This document shows, piece after piece, positions 13,884 to 26,531 of a DNA stretch of 64,000 bases. Source of the stretch: Poecilobothrus nobilitatus (taxonomy: Eukaryota; Arthropoda; Insecta; Diptera; Dolichopodidae); the NCBI GenBank assembly GCA_947095535.1, contig OX352772.1, positions 32,135,445-32,199,444 of the forward strand, written 5' to 3'. The translations under genes were made by a program, and so were the position numbers. The notes under the pieces are model-generated. The model was not told where the DNA came from, searched no databases, and saw nothing but the letters and a program-made list of their open reading frames with translations. Position 1 is the first letter of the stretch. Every line of letters starts with the position of its first letter.

Positions 13884-14653
13884 TTGATTGACCATATTAT
13901 TAGTTACACTACGGTTTTTTTTTAACATTTATAATTCAGCTGTTATTAAATTTGAAAATGGGTATTGCTACACAACTACTACTCGTACTACACAAACAAA
14001 AATTATACTGTTCTAACAATTTTTTTAATGATGCGATGATAATAATAACAGACAGATAATTTGGAAGCTAAAGAATTGAAAATTAAAAATGTCCACGTTT
14101 GATTATACACGTCTTAAGATGAAAGAAAAATTTATAATATTTTTTTAGATAACAAAAAAAAAAAGAAGAAAAGGTCCCGTCGGAAGGTTCCGTCTAAGGT
14201 TCTGAAGAAAACAATAACATGAAATCAAAGTTGTTGGCAAGGTGGCAATCACATTACTATTTTTCTTAGAAAAAGAAGACGTCCTCTTGGAAATTAAATT
14301 TTAATTGATGCATATCATTTAACTCTTATCCTGCCCTGTCCCACTTGGACAATAAAATTAAAATCTTTTTGTGTGTAATATTTTATATGTAACTGTGTAT
14401 AGTTTTAATATGTAGAAATTTTAATTAAGAAATAAATTTCTTTACCACAACTTTCAAGTTTGAAAATAAGTTTAAAGTTTGAACACAATTTTGAAGCGTA
14501 AAAAATACTCCATTAATCTAAAAATAATAAAAATATGATATAAGCATTATTTTTTCAGTTGAAAACAGTTTCAAATCATTTAATTTTACCATAGCTTTGT
14601 AACTAATAATATAGCCATCTATCATTAAATTCGTTATAAAATTTTTTTTAGTA

Positions 14654-14659
14654 TTTATT
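14654..14659 (-). other. Candidate poly(A) signal of the integrin gene
   Basis: AATAAA on the minus strand, about 53 bases beyond the integrin stop codon. In sequence this AT-rich such hexamers occur by chance, so only its position supports it. Confidence 0.4.
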
Positions 14660-14711
14660 GAAATTCATTTAGTATGAAATGAAGATCCAAAAATATAAAA
14701 TCTTGAATTAT

Positions 14712-17700
14712 TTAATTATATTTTTCTGTTATAAAAGATTCACGTTGATTAGTTTTTGTTAAATTTCCTTTTATCACAAAATTTTCATCATATTTCTTTC
14801 TTTTAAAGCATCCACAAAAGTACATAAATACTACTAATATTAATAATAAAATTATAGCAGATGTTATTGACACTACATATATCCACCATGATACTCCACT
14901 AGTTCGTACATTATCTAATAATTGTGGATAAGCTTTTGTTTCCAACTTAAATAAAAAAAAAAAAAATTAATTTTAATTTTAATTTAAAAGTAAAAATTAA
15001 ATGAAAAAACAAATTAGAGAGCGGTACGTTCAAAAAATGCCCTACGACAATAGACCCTATATATAAAGATCAATCTAAGAGATTTAAAAAGATTTATATT
15101 TGATTTTTAATTTATTAGAGTTGGATTAAAAATCAAGGTATTCCCTTTTTTCAGAATATATATCATTTTTTCAGAATTATATTCCCTTTTTTCAGAATAT
15201 ATATTAAGGTTTCTCAGGAATCAAAGTTAGGGTTTTTCGAATTAGGAAAGATTTTAAAGTTAAATTCAAAATCAAAGTTTCAATATTTAGTTTAGCGGAG
15301 CTTTGCATTATATATTTAAATATATATGTAAAGTAAATAGTTAGGAGGGACTTTATATTTGGTTACATTATAATTTTTACGGCTTTTACCGAATTTTTAC
15401 ATATATGCACATATGATGAGATATTCTGCATTCGGGGTGATTATAAAGTTGCATTCAAAATAAGGGTACTACAAATTTAATTTTTATTTTTTATACTAAA
15501 ACTTACGAAAAAGGTTGCTAACTGTTTTTCAAATAGGTTTCATCTTAGGATCTTTTATCTTAGGGGATTTTATATAGGGTCTTTTGTCGTAGATGATTTA
15601 TTTGCCTTAGTGGCTTTTGTAAAAGGATCTTATTTTTTTTGGGTTTTTCGTACCCTATCCAAAAAAACTTACCTGCATACGAGTTTTATCACCCAATTGT
15701 TCAACTCCTTGATCAGATATAACAATTACAGCTCTTGAAACAATTTTAACTAAATCAACTCTTGAATATTCAGAAACAAATGTTGAATTTCGAAGTCTTG
15801 TTTTAATTTCAATTGACGATTCATCATATTGTAACATATTAGGTAAATAACAATTAATATTAATACATTTGACAGAATCTGTATCACAATCCATTATAAT
15901 AATATCCGCAAAATTTTTATTATTATTTTTGAATCTTTTTACACGATTTAATGATGTTTTTATTGTTGTTGATTCGTTATCATTTAAATCTGAAAATTTT
16001 GATCCTGTATATGAATATAAAGCTTCACTTTTATTCGAATCAATTATATATGATTCTGATGTTAAGAAATCACCATTAAATATATCATTTTTAGAATTTT
16101 TTAAATTTAATGGATTGACAACATTTGAATTTTTAATTACACATTTACTTTGGTATTCATCAAGTTCTATAAGTATACAGGTATATAATATTAAAAAAAA
16201 AATAGGTATATAACATTAAAACTTTTATAAAAATAATTACTTTTAACAATTGGTATACTTTCTAAATAAAGAAATGATTTTCTTTCAGTTTCATCATTTT
16301 CTATTTCATATGGTAAACTAATATCAACTTGAATATTTGTTACTGTTAATGGTCCTTTATTATAAATACGATATATATGTTTTATTGAATTTCCAATATC
16401 ATCAAAATAAATCATTTCACTGTCATCTTTAATTTCACCACTATAAAAGGCTTCTTTAGGACGTGCTTCACTATACATTTATTGAAATTAAAAATATTAA
16501 AATATTTAAATTTTGGGAAATATTTAAATATACTTTAAAACTTACCCTATAATACCTAAATTAATATGTTTTATGACTTTGATATTTAAAGAAACTTCTG
16601 GTTTTTCTTCAATTAATTTCGATGTTGAATTAGCAAAAATTCGGAAATTTAATTTTTTTATTTTATCATCAATTGCCTTTGGACTGAAACGTATTGAAAT
16701 TTCTTCAAAAGAATCTCGTTTCATTGGATTACCAAGAGTACATGAAACAATTGTTTCATTAAAACGTTTACATATAACAGAATTCTAAAAAAAAAAAAAT
16801 ATAGAAAATTTAATTTGGACTGAAATGTTTATTTTTTTTGTTTTAAATATACTGACAGCACCCATAAAAGTTAAACTTTTATGATGAACGAAAAATAATT
16901 GTGCTTCATATGCTGAATCAGCTAAATTCGTAATATTAGCTTTTATTTTAAATTCTTCCATTTCACCAAATGCAAGTTTATATAATGTATCCCCTATGTA
17001 TAGAAAAAAGAAAATTAAAATTTTATTCAAAAACATATTCCTTTTTTTTTTTACCAATACTTACCTAATTTTTCTAAATCAGAACCTACTTCTAAATTTA
17101 ATTGACTTCGACAAATATTATCATCACCACAATCTTTTTTAAATTTTCCTTCAAATATAATTGATGATTGGGTTTGATTTAAAATTGGATTTAAATCAAT
17201 TAATGGTGAACTTGGTAATATTTGTTCAATAATAGTAAAATTCAATTGAAATTTAATTGAATTTTGAATATCTTTTGTATTCTCTTTTATATATGCTGTC
17301 CGTTCAAAGCATACCCTATTATTTGGTTTTACTTTAATATAATCCTTTATAACATTCATACGTTTTTTTTCATATTCAAAGAAAACTCTAGAAAATTTCT
17401 TTGTTTTAATAAATGTTTCCGCTTCAATTGTATATAAAAGACTTAATTCGGCTCCAATTAAACAGCAAGCTTCAAATGTAAAACTGTATAAAAAATTAAA
17501 TAATTCGAAATATATAACAGCATTTAAAAAAAAAAAAAAAAAAAACAAAAAAAAAAGTTATACCAAGTAAGATTTGTATTTCGATCTGAAAAACATCCTG
17601 ATATATTTGGATTGATATCCGTTAATTCATTCATAACACCGGTAACATTAACTTCAATACTGACAATAGGTCTTGTAAATAATACAACTACAGCTGATGA

Positions 17701-20700
17701 TCCATATGCTCCAACAACTAAATCTGGATATGAATTATCATCAAGATCACTTCCAGTTGCTAAAGAACTTCCAAATATTTGAAGAGATCTACCAGGTAGA
17801 CCAAAATCTGCAGGATTTATTATCTAATAAAAAAAAAATTGCTATAAATATAAAATTGCTATATAGTATAATTTTTTATATTATTTAAAAAAAAATTTTT
17901 TTTTTTTTTCTGTTATACTTGACTTGGTCTTCTTGATAATCCATGATTTCTATGACCCAAATATATATAAACAACACCATTTCCTTCATATGGTGCTCCA
18001 ATAGCAATATCATCACATAAATCTTTATTTATATCACCCATATTAGTCATTGCGAAACCAAAACGACTTTCAACAGGACCATATAAATTAAATGATGGTT
18101 TATTTGGTAAGTTTAGGTTATCATTTATGTAAACATATACAGTACCACCAACATTTTTTTTAAAATAGAATGGTGCTGAAACTAATAAATCTGGATCACC
18201 ATCACCATTTACATCGGCTGTAATTAATACAAAACCAAAACCTGAACCAAATTGTGTTCCATTAATTATTTGTTTTGGTGGTAGAACTGAACTTGTTGTT
18301 TCATTAGGATTTTTAATAAAAATTATTATTTGTCCATGACCTTGTGAATGTGGTGCACCAACTGCATATGACATAATAGAATCATAATATTTTCCACCTG
18401 TTACACCCATCCCTAAATAACTATATTTATCAGTTGGTGAAGAAAAATATTGTGGACCATGATAAAATGCTGTATTACGTTCTAAATATTCACCAGCAAT
18501 TTCAGTTACAAAAAATGTACCACCCCATGTATATGGACCTGGTGTTCCTAAAATCATTTCTTTTTCTAATAGAGCAGCTGATGTTCCAACTTGACAAAAT
18601 CTATAGTCTTCATGTAAACTACAAAAATTATATTTATTTTATTTTATATAAATCTTTGTTTTTATATAGTTTTTTTTTTATCAGATTCTTAAAGTTCTTA
18701 CCTTGCTAATGGTTTACCTTTACATGGCATGTAAGAATCATCAAATTTAAAATCATTTGTTAGAACATAACATAAACCAAGTCCTAGTTGATTTTCACCA
18801 TCTTTAACAATATAACGATGTGCACAAACCAAAACCTTTAGAAATCGAAGAAAAATGAAAATTGGTGACATAAATTAATTAAAATTTAATTAAAAGTATT
18901 AAAATATCAAAACAGTCGAAAAAAAATATTTATTTACATATTTGGATTTTATTTAATTACCATACTTCCTATTCCTTGGGATTTAACACTGACTCCTAAC
19001 CATTGATCTTCTTTTATTTCTTTACTTTTATTTGGTGGTGTAATTGCATCCGTACCATCACTTGCTAAAAATTTTTGACAAAATGAAAAATCATTAATAT
19101 GTGTATGTGTATGTTGTATTCTGTAAAATTAATTTTTTTTTTTTAAAAATTCTTACTTTTTCGACCATCTGTAATAACTTGTTCACAATCATTTGGTTCT
19201 TCTGTTATGGGACATTTATACAAAGCACCTGATCTTATTGTTTCTGGTTGAAGATTTTTACCTTTTGGAACTCCTACTAAAATCCTTTAAAACAAATAGG
19301 AAAAATAGAAACTTGTTATAAAAATCAATCTTAAAAATCTTTAAATGAAAAAATGATTTTTGAAAAATCTTAATCTTGAAGATAAGGTTTTATATACACG
19401 AAACCTGGAGTGTTTTTCAGTCTAACTACATTTTTACTAAACTTACTTATTTATTACATTTACTTTACATTTATTGCATTTCTCTGCCACATAAATGTGG
19501 ACAGGAAATTACACAGCCTTTCCTATTCAGGCGTGGCTGTAAATGTCGTAAGGGGGAATAACTCTTACGACATATTTGGGATTCGAACCAACACTCCCTC
19601 GGTGTTTACAGCGTCGGTCACCGAGGCCCCCGCTTCAAAAAACGAATTTCCAATTTAATTTTTAAATTGTAAACATTTATGCTTTTTTATAAGTGATAAA
19701 ATGTCTAAAAAAATGTCTAAACCTTTTTCTTTTATTCGAGAGTTGTAAATAATAACAAGCTCTCTCATCATTTACCCGGCTTAAAGCATCTAATAAAGTG
19801 CTTGCACGAAAACCTGTCCTTGTTTCTTTAACACTTATAGCACAACCGAATTGCGAATACAATATTAGATATCCAATTTGAAAGAAGTATTTTTCTCTGT
19901 TGTAGAAGTTGATTCAACATTCTTCACTTTCCTAAAAAGTATCATAGGATCATGAATGGCTGTTAAAGGTTTCGTATTTTTTTGGTTCCTATAGCTAAAG
20001 TGTTAAACCGTATGATTTGCAATCCTACAAAATTACAGTTGTTCCTTTTTAAATAATTACAATATATCCTTTTCGTTAAAGAATACCAATTTGTTACCTT
20101 GTTATGTGATTGATTAAATTCTGCACGGGTATTTTGACTACGAAGTAATATTTTAAAACTTTATTACTCAAAAACAAATTTGATGACTATTTATCATATA
20201 GTTAAACGCAAACAAAGTTGGTTTATTCTCCTGATAGGCATTAAACAGTAAGTTAATAAGAACTTTTGTAATAAAAATTTAAATTCAATATTAGTTAACA
20301 ACTAAAATATGTATATTAAATTAAAATGAAATATGAAAACTGAAAAACTTAAAAATGCTAATAACTGCATTAATAAACTACAGGTATATTCAGTTAACCA
20401 CTGTCTAAGTATCATATACAGAATAACCTGTTAGAATAAGCATATCTAAAACCTATATATATGACTAACAGACTAAGACTAACAGGAGAGAAATATATAC
20501 TGAGACTACAAAGAATCAAAAAATAAATGAGGATATGACACACGATAATGAAAATCAGAGAAAAATAAGTTGAATGACTTTCTAGTTGAACTCCAAACGA
20601 AGTAGACGACGCCAGCGTCCTAAAAACACTTGGGGATGCACCATAATAACCGAAATAAACCAATGCAACATCACATAGCAGAATATAAAAAACAGCTGCA

Positions 20701-23700
20701 GGATGAAATGGAACTGTCAAATGGAAGTGCATGTAATAATGGTTAAAAAAAACTTAAATGCTATTATAAAATTTTTTGACTTAATAATTGGCTACGAAAT
20801 CTCACGTTTCAAAATATTATGTTTCAAAATCTCGTACTTTAAAATCTCGCGACATAATAAATGTTAAATGTTAAAATCTTATGTCTCAAAATGAGTGAAA
20901 TTAAATTATTCCTTTAATTAATTAAGTAGAGGTGGGTACAAAATTCGAAAAACTAAATTCTACACAAAAAAAGTTCCCCAAAATAATTCGCGAAAAAAAT
21001 TTCAAATATAATTGTTCAGATATTTAATTTTTTTTATTATAGACTTATATTGTATTTCATAATGTAGGTAATCGCAAACTTTATTTATTTATTTGAATAA
21101 ATTTAAAATGTTTTTTGTTTTTTTTAAAACTCCAACTAAACCAAACTATTGGAATTCTGATTTTATAATCAACTTTTAAAATCCGTCTTAATAAATTTTT
21201 TACATAGATATTTCAACAACAAGGCGTTTAATATAGCTGCCGCCTTCAAACCCCCGTAAAACATACTATTCAAATCCAGATTTTGCATCCGTTTTTTGAC
21301 GTTTTTATAATTTTCCGTAATTTTTGACATTTTTTTATTCTAATTTTTTTTTTAAATAAAAAATTTCACGAGATTTTGAGACACGAAATTTTAACACGGC
21401 AAAATAAAACTTTTTTAATCTTTAAAGTATCTGCGTAATAAATAAATTTTAACTTAAATCGATATCGTTTTCATATTATGTTTTAATAGACCAAAATAAA
21501 AACACAATTGATTTAAAAGTTTTCCCAAAATAATAAATTATTAATTTTTAAAAATAAAATCAAAAATAAAAGGTCTATAGATACTATTAAATCGGTGATT
21601 AGAATTTTTAAATAAAACCAATTGTTTTTTTTTTTTTTTGGAAAAAAGGTGAGTTTGCAGACTATAATATATTCTATACATATATTTTTTCACAAAACAA
21701 ATTATGACAAAAATTGATAAAAATTGAAGGAAATAAAAATTTATAGATATGTATGTATTTATTCAAACAAAAATTAAATCTATATCTTATCTTTGCTTCC
21801 AAGTTCACATATACATATATAACAAAAAATTCAGAATCAAATATACATTATGTATGCATATAATATATTTTTGTATATATTAATTTTAATATTTGGCGGG
21901 AATATTTTTTATGTTATGTCGTATAACACAAATGCTATACCATATCGATCATAATATAGTTACAATTTAATATATATACATACATATGTATAAACATCAA
22001 TATGTATTACAAATTGATTAAATAAATGATCTGATAAAAAATAAATAAAGGGTGATAGATAAGATATTGGTTCTTGAAATTTGTTATGAATTGTTAAAAA
22101 TGATTTAAGGTAAATAAACCACCTCTACTGGGGTTTATTAAAAATTCAATTCTGGAATACCAATTTTTGGTCACTTTTTCACATCTGTACTTATTTCACC
22201 AGTAACACAAATAATGTTGAGTTTAAGGTCTTTCAGTGTTTGTGGTTTATTGATGTAAACCGCGATGATTTAACATAATCCCAATGAAAAAAGTCTAATG
22301 GAATTATATCGTATGATCTTTGTGGCCGATTCACATGGACATTTCTGGATATTATACACAATCATTAAACTTTTCCCTCAATAAATTGATTGTGTTAAAA
22401 AGAGATGTATGGCATGTTACACTATCTTGTTGAATCCATATATACTTCAAATCAAAATCATCTAATTGATGAAGAATATTCCATGTGTTGCCCATAAGAA
22501 TGTCCAAGATCTAGAGGGCGACACTTTTTCTTAATTGATTGTTCTTAATTTTTGATCTACACTTTGCTTCACAGTATCTATACTTTCAGCAATAAGTTTA
22601 CATTTTTGACGGGTTGGATTTTTAACGTCACATAAAAAATATTTAATATTATCATCACCCTTTTTATATTATTTTAATATTTATCTTTTAAGTTTTAAAA
22701 TAACCTACAAAATTTACTTGAAAAATTTGTACTTAAAAATAAAATAAAAACCGCAATATTAATGTTTTTCTAATATAAATGATGGACAAACATTTTTCTT
22801 CTTTAATTTTTTTTTTTTAATTAAATAAATATTAATAAATATTTATTTAAAACTTCATTTAATTAATTAATCATATAATATTCGGATCTACTCATTATTT
22901 AGTTTAAATTTTAAGTAACTGTATAACTTTTAAGAGTAGTGAGCAAATTGACCTAAAGCTATTTCTAAAAAAACACATTTGACATAAAATATTTTTTCAT
23001 TTGACCATTTACCAAATAATATTTTAACAAAGAAAAAACCATATATACGTTGATACTATAATGAGACATATTATAGTCTAAATGATAATAATGGGGCTTT
23101 CCATTTCCATAAACACCTGTAACTTAGGAACCTGTACACATTTTACTTCGGAAAGATATAAAAATTAAAGCTACAGTAATATATTTTAACGTGTGTTAAA
23201 GGTTTATTTAAGTTATATAGGGTTCCAGAGTTACAGCTCTTCAAAATTGCGAAAAAGACGCATTTTCAGATGTATATATCTCAGGCTCTGATGCGTAATA
23301 GTTTTGCAATATAAAACCGCCAGAAGACCGGAAATTTTATTATCTACATAAAACAATATTAAAATTATGCAATATTTTGTAATTTACTATTTAAATTTAC
23401 GCTCGTGCGCTTTTAAAAACCGTTGGTTTACATTCTACCTTGTTTTATTTAGCTTAACGATCGTTAATTATTTTTCGATGCAAGCAACATAGTATTTTAA
23501 AGTATAAGTGGTCTTTCTCCTATATAGGAGTGACCTATCCGGAACTCCTTAATCCTGAAACTATTCCTGGATACTATAATGAAACATATTGTAGTCTAAA
23601 TGATAATAATGGGGCTTTTTCCTTAAATGGCTAATACATAAAACTTAACAAAAAATATGATGCAATTTTAAAAAGGATATTATTATTGGTTTTTATATGC

Positions 23701-24393
23701 GTATGAATATGAGGCTTTGATATATAAAATCTAAATTTCAATAAAATGTGCAACGAAGAAATAAATAGTTTATGTCCTATACACTTTTCGCTAACTATCA
23801 AACATTTAAATATATACCCTATATGTGGACAATAATAACATTGTGTTGTGATTTGCTTAGCATATAAGTGTGCTCTAACTAAATCATTGTTATATATAAC
23901 CTCACTTTTATATTATAAGCATATCAAAAATTTCAATTAAATTTTTTTTTTTTTTTATTTATTTTATTATTTATAGTATATATACATATATGTATACATA
24001 AGAAAAACTTTAATTATACCATTTTGTATTACTTGGATCAAAATGTTCACCAACAATATGTTCAGCAATTGAATATCCAAAATATGTACTTTCATTACCA
24101 TATTTAAAAATTGGTAAACGATTTTCTAAATTAAAACCATTTACAACCATAAAAAAATTATTATTATTATTACAACAACTACTTATTATATATAATATAA
24201 AATATAAATAATATGATAAATTTATATTAAATAATATAAAATTATATTTTTTCTTTATTTTAATAATTAATTTTTGATCTTTTTCAAGTGATGATGATGA
24301 TGATGATGATGATGTTGATGATATTAATTGGGAAAACCATTTTAAATTTAAATTTTTTTCAGTTTTAATATTTGAAATATATTTATTTTCCAT
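14712..24393 (-). CDS. mew: Integrin alpha chain, alpha-PS1-like (12 coding exons)
   Basis: Cell-surface adhesion receptor subunit that pairs with an integrin beta chain and binds extracellular matrix. Coding exons on the minus strand: 24393-24020, 19284-19157, 19064-18961, 18835-18702, 18618-17919, 17823-17564, 17483-17065, 16993-16857, 16784-16546, 16470-16241, 16166-15673, 14945-14712. All phases join, giving 1150 residues, normal for the family. A hydrophobic signal segment lies at about residues 51-72, unusually far from Met1, after a poly-Ser run. Mature sequence begins near FNLENRLPIFKYG (87). FG-GAP propeller repeats carry the cation motifs DVNGDGDPD (382-390), DINKDLCDD (442-450, degenerate) and DLDDNSYPD (506-514). 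Then come thigh and calf regions, a furin-type site RVKR (983-986), a membrane helix (about 1094-1116) and GCFKR (1118-1122) in place of the usual GFFKR. Most introns are 71-125 bp; the exon 8 donor is the weak GTCAGT. The family is certain. Assignment to alpha-PS1 rests on remembered similarity in the propeller (SGALYKCP, DCEQVITDGR) and is less sure. Confidence 0.93.
19512..19634 (-). mobile_element. tRNA-derived SINE, family 1, copy A
   Basis: On the minus strand it reads GGCCTCGGTGACCGACGC, then B box GGTTCGAATCCC, then ATTCCCCCTTACGACATTT and ACAGCCACGCC. This follows the 44.9 kb and 37.1 kb copies in order. It is shortened in the head-to-B-box spacer and no clean target duplication was seen. 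Confidence 0.75.
22050..22660 (-). mobile_element. Internally deleted Tc1/mariner-superfamily element
   Basis: Inverted ends GGGTGATAGATAA (left) and GGGTGATGATAA (right, complement) bound 611 bp. Within it the minus strand encodes broken transposase pieces: an N-terminal helix-turn-helix-like stretch (about 22540-22620), then WIQQDSVTCHTS, INLLREKFND, PLDFFHWDYVKSS and a terminal PSRGG, in shifting frames with stops. Motif order matches the fragment at 1.7 kb. The part between the N-terminal and QQD regions is missing. It sits in the integrin first intron. Confidence 0.7.
23101..23569 (+). repeat. Dispersed repeat R2, copy 1
   Basis: The last about 170 bp (CCGTTGGTTTACATTCTACC, TTAACGATCGTTAATTATTT, CCTATATAGGAGTGACCTAT, CCTGAAACTATTCCTGG) is almost identical to 28372-28535. 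The earlier part matches the copies at 42.4-43.6 kb more loosely. It is non-coding and lies in the integrin first intron. Confidence 0.7.
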
Positions 24394-25564
24394 ATTGATT
24401 AAATTTTTTTAATTATAATTAAATTAAATTTTTAAATTTAAATAAAATATAAATTAATTTTTATTATTTATTATAAATTTTTTTTCAACACTGGGGGATT
24501 TTATCAAATATCTAATTTTAAACATTTTTTTTCTTTTTTTTAAGATTTTGTCTAAAAATTTTATTTATTTATTATAATAATTACAATATAAGTAATTATA
24601 ATTTTAAATTATTATTTTAATTAATTTTATTTTTTTTTTTTTAATTTATTTTAATTGTAAAAAATTAAATTTTATTTTTTTATACGTTATACGCGCATGT
24701 AAATTTAAAAATTTTTACAATATTGTCAAAAAATTTTTAAATATTTTCTATATGTGTATGATTATTATTTGATTATTGTATAAATTATATAATATATATG
24801 TATATATATATATATTTTATAAATGAACGATATATAGATCGGATATTTAATATTTAAAAAACGTGTGATCGAATATGCAAAATTATTTCCGTTCTATGGT
24901 TTTATTAGAAATTAATCGATGTACCGATTAGCGAATACTAAAATGGAATATATTATTTAGGTGTCTAATTTTGTAAATGTCAATATTGCGATAATCATAA
25001 TCATAAAATCAACAACAATTTCATCTAATTTTGTTCTAATGAATATTGATAACAGAAATAACCTGATAAGGATATACATACATAGGTATACATATGAGCA
25101 ACTCAGAACAAAAATGGCCTAACCTTAAAAAAAAAAAATTCTTTTTTTTTTTTTTGGCTCAATTATTAAATATTTAAGTTATTTAATTAGACATGTATAT
25201 AAAATTCATATATAAAAAAGATAATTTATTATTATTTCAGGGTTATTTAATATCAGTTTAATTTAACATACATATATGTTTGATATGTGGGAGCTTGCCA
25301 TATGACTGTATTTCATTTGCATTGACAGTAGTGTCACATGCGCTTGTATTTTTTCCAAGTTGCCTGTATTATCATTTTTACTGTATTTCATTTAATTGCC
25401 TGTATGTGAAACATATAATTAGGTGGGATTTTATAATTGATAACAAAATCAGAGTTTTATTAATTTGTTTAGTAGAGGTTTGAGGACGACAGGCCTCATT
25501 TTTTGTTGAAATATGTGTGTAAAACATATATAATTAGGAAAGGAAGGATTTTAGAGTTGGTTTT

Positions 25565-26000
25565 TTATTTCCCTAAGGGAGGTGGGAATTTTCAAAGACA
25601 CCAACTATTTCCCCTTACTAGTGTCAGATTCTTAATGACTAAACCCACCTACCCCAATATAATGGAATTTTATTTCCCTAAGGGAGGTGGGAATTTTCAA
25701 AGACACCAACTATTTCCCCTTACTAGTGTCAGATTCTTAATGACTAAACCCACCTACCCCAATATAATGGAATGAAACCCTTACCTGCGAACGCAGTATA
25801 TTGGCTAGGGAGTAGAGATAGGAAAGGATAGCAAATGGATACGGAAATATTGAATTGGGAGTGGGACTGTAAGGAAACAATGATTATTCTTATTAATATT
25901 ATTATTATTTTACTACAGAGCCAGGGCCATCAGTGGATTACAACGTGCAGTAGTATATAACACCTTACTGCATGTTATAACCAATGATAGCTCAACTGTA
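25565..26000. repeat. Dispersed repeat R1, copy 1, with 105-bp tandem duplication
   Basis: A 105-bp unit beginning near CCCTAAGGGAGGTGGGAATT is present twice without visible differences (from 25571 and 25676). It is followed by AATATAATGGAATGAAACCC and GAATTGGGAGTGGGACTGTA, then an ATT-rich tail and CAACGTGCAGTAGTATATAAC. The copy at 36.7 kb has the same order with one unit. Because 105 is divisible by three, the unit gives a misleading open frame. Confidence 0.8.
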
Positions 26001-26002
26001 GC

Positions 26003-26042
26003 AGCTATTACTATTATTATTATTATTATTATTACTATTAAT
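26003..26042. repeat. (ATT)n microsatellite
   Basis: About ten ATT units with one interruption, following repeat R1 copy 1. Confidence 0.85.
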
Positions 26043-26090
26043 TATACGATATACATTTTTACGATATGAAATTACTACACATTTTTTATT

Positions 26091-26190
26091 TATATGACCT
26101 GACCAGAGTTAACCACTGCGCCATGAGTCAGATAATCAGACGGGTTACAGACGCCATGAGTCAGATAATCAGTCAGGTTACAAATTAAAT
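26091..26190 (-). mobile_element. tRNA-like SINE relic with internal 39-bp duplication
   Basis: The minus strand carries CATGGCGCAGTGGTTAAC (A-box-like) and TCTGGTCAGGTC, the same ending motif as the relic at 9.5 kb. A segment CGCCATGAGTCAGATAATCA is present twice in tandem (from 26120 and 26152). It lies inside the larger inverted-repeat element. Confidence 0.4.
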
Positions 26191-26531
26191 CCAGTTAAAT
26201 TAAATACAGTCTATGTTATTTGATTTCATCTTGCTGCATCATTGACAACTAAATTCAAAGAATATGCCGAGCAAGGAAGTTCAGTCTATTTCATTTGTCT
26301 TGTAGTAGTAACCCTTTTGATCTTTGTCAGTGCCAAAGTGGTACTAATCAACGTATTTATCGCATTAGGCCACTCTAGCTTGCAATCAATTTTACATTCG
26401 ATATTATTATTATTTTTATTATTAAACAAAGTCAATTTTTAATTTTTGACACTATGGAACAACAAATTTAATTATGTATTCATATTTCATACCAATGTGG
26501 TGGGCAACACAAAAACATAATAAAAATGTCA

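Larger units (their letters stand above)
19285..24019 (-). other. Integrin first intron (about 4.7 kb), repeat-rich
   Basis: The donor TG/GTATAA splits the Trp codon of KW-ILVGVPKG and the acceptor is TTTAAAG/G. All other introns of the gene are below 130 bp except intron 11 (727 bp). The intron carries a SINE (19.5 kb), a deleted mariner-like element (22.05-22.66 kb) and a flank-duplicated repeat fragment (23.05-23.62 kb). The remainder (19.67-22.04 and 23.63-24.0 kb) is AT-rich with no recognised gene. Confidence 0.85.

Noticed and set aside
17697..17888. Plus-strand frames opposite the integrin exons (also at 15869, 16573 and 18434)
   Set aside because: Antisense shadows of well-supported integrin exons.
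20412..20732. 106-residue hydrophobic minus-strand frame
   Set aside because: No recognisable family, no splice or promoter context, and its composition is expected from AT-rich DNA with few stops. It may be a relic but cannot be supported.
23052..23618. Solo LTR or LTR pair
   Set aside because: The 49-bp direct repeats are too short for LTRs, lack TG...CA ends and enclose only repeat R2.
25503..25775. 90-residue plus-strand frame with an exact internal repeat
   Set aside because: It arises from a 105-bp tandem duplication (a multiple of three) in repeat R1; the copy at 36.7 kb does not conserve the frame.
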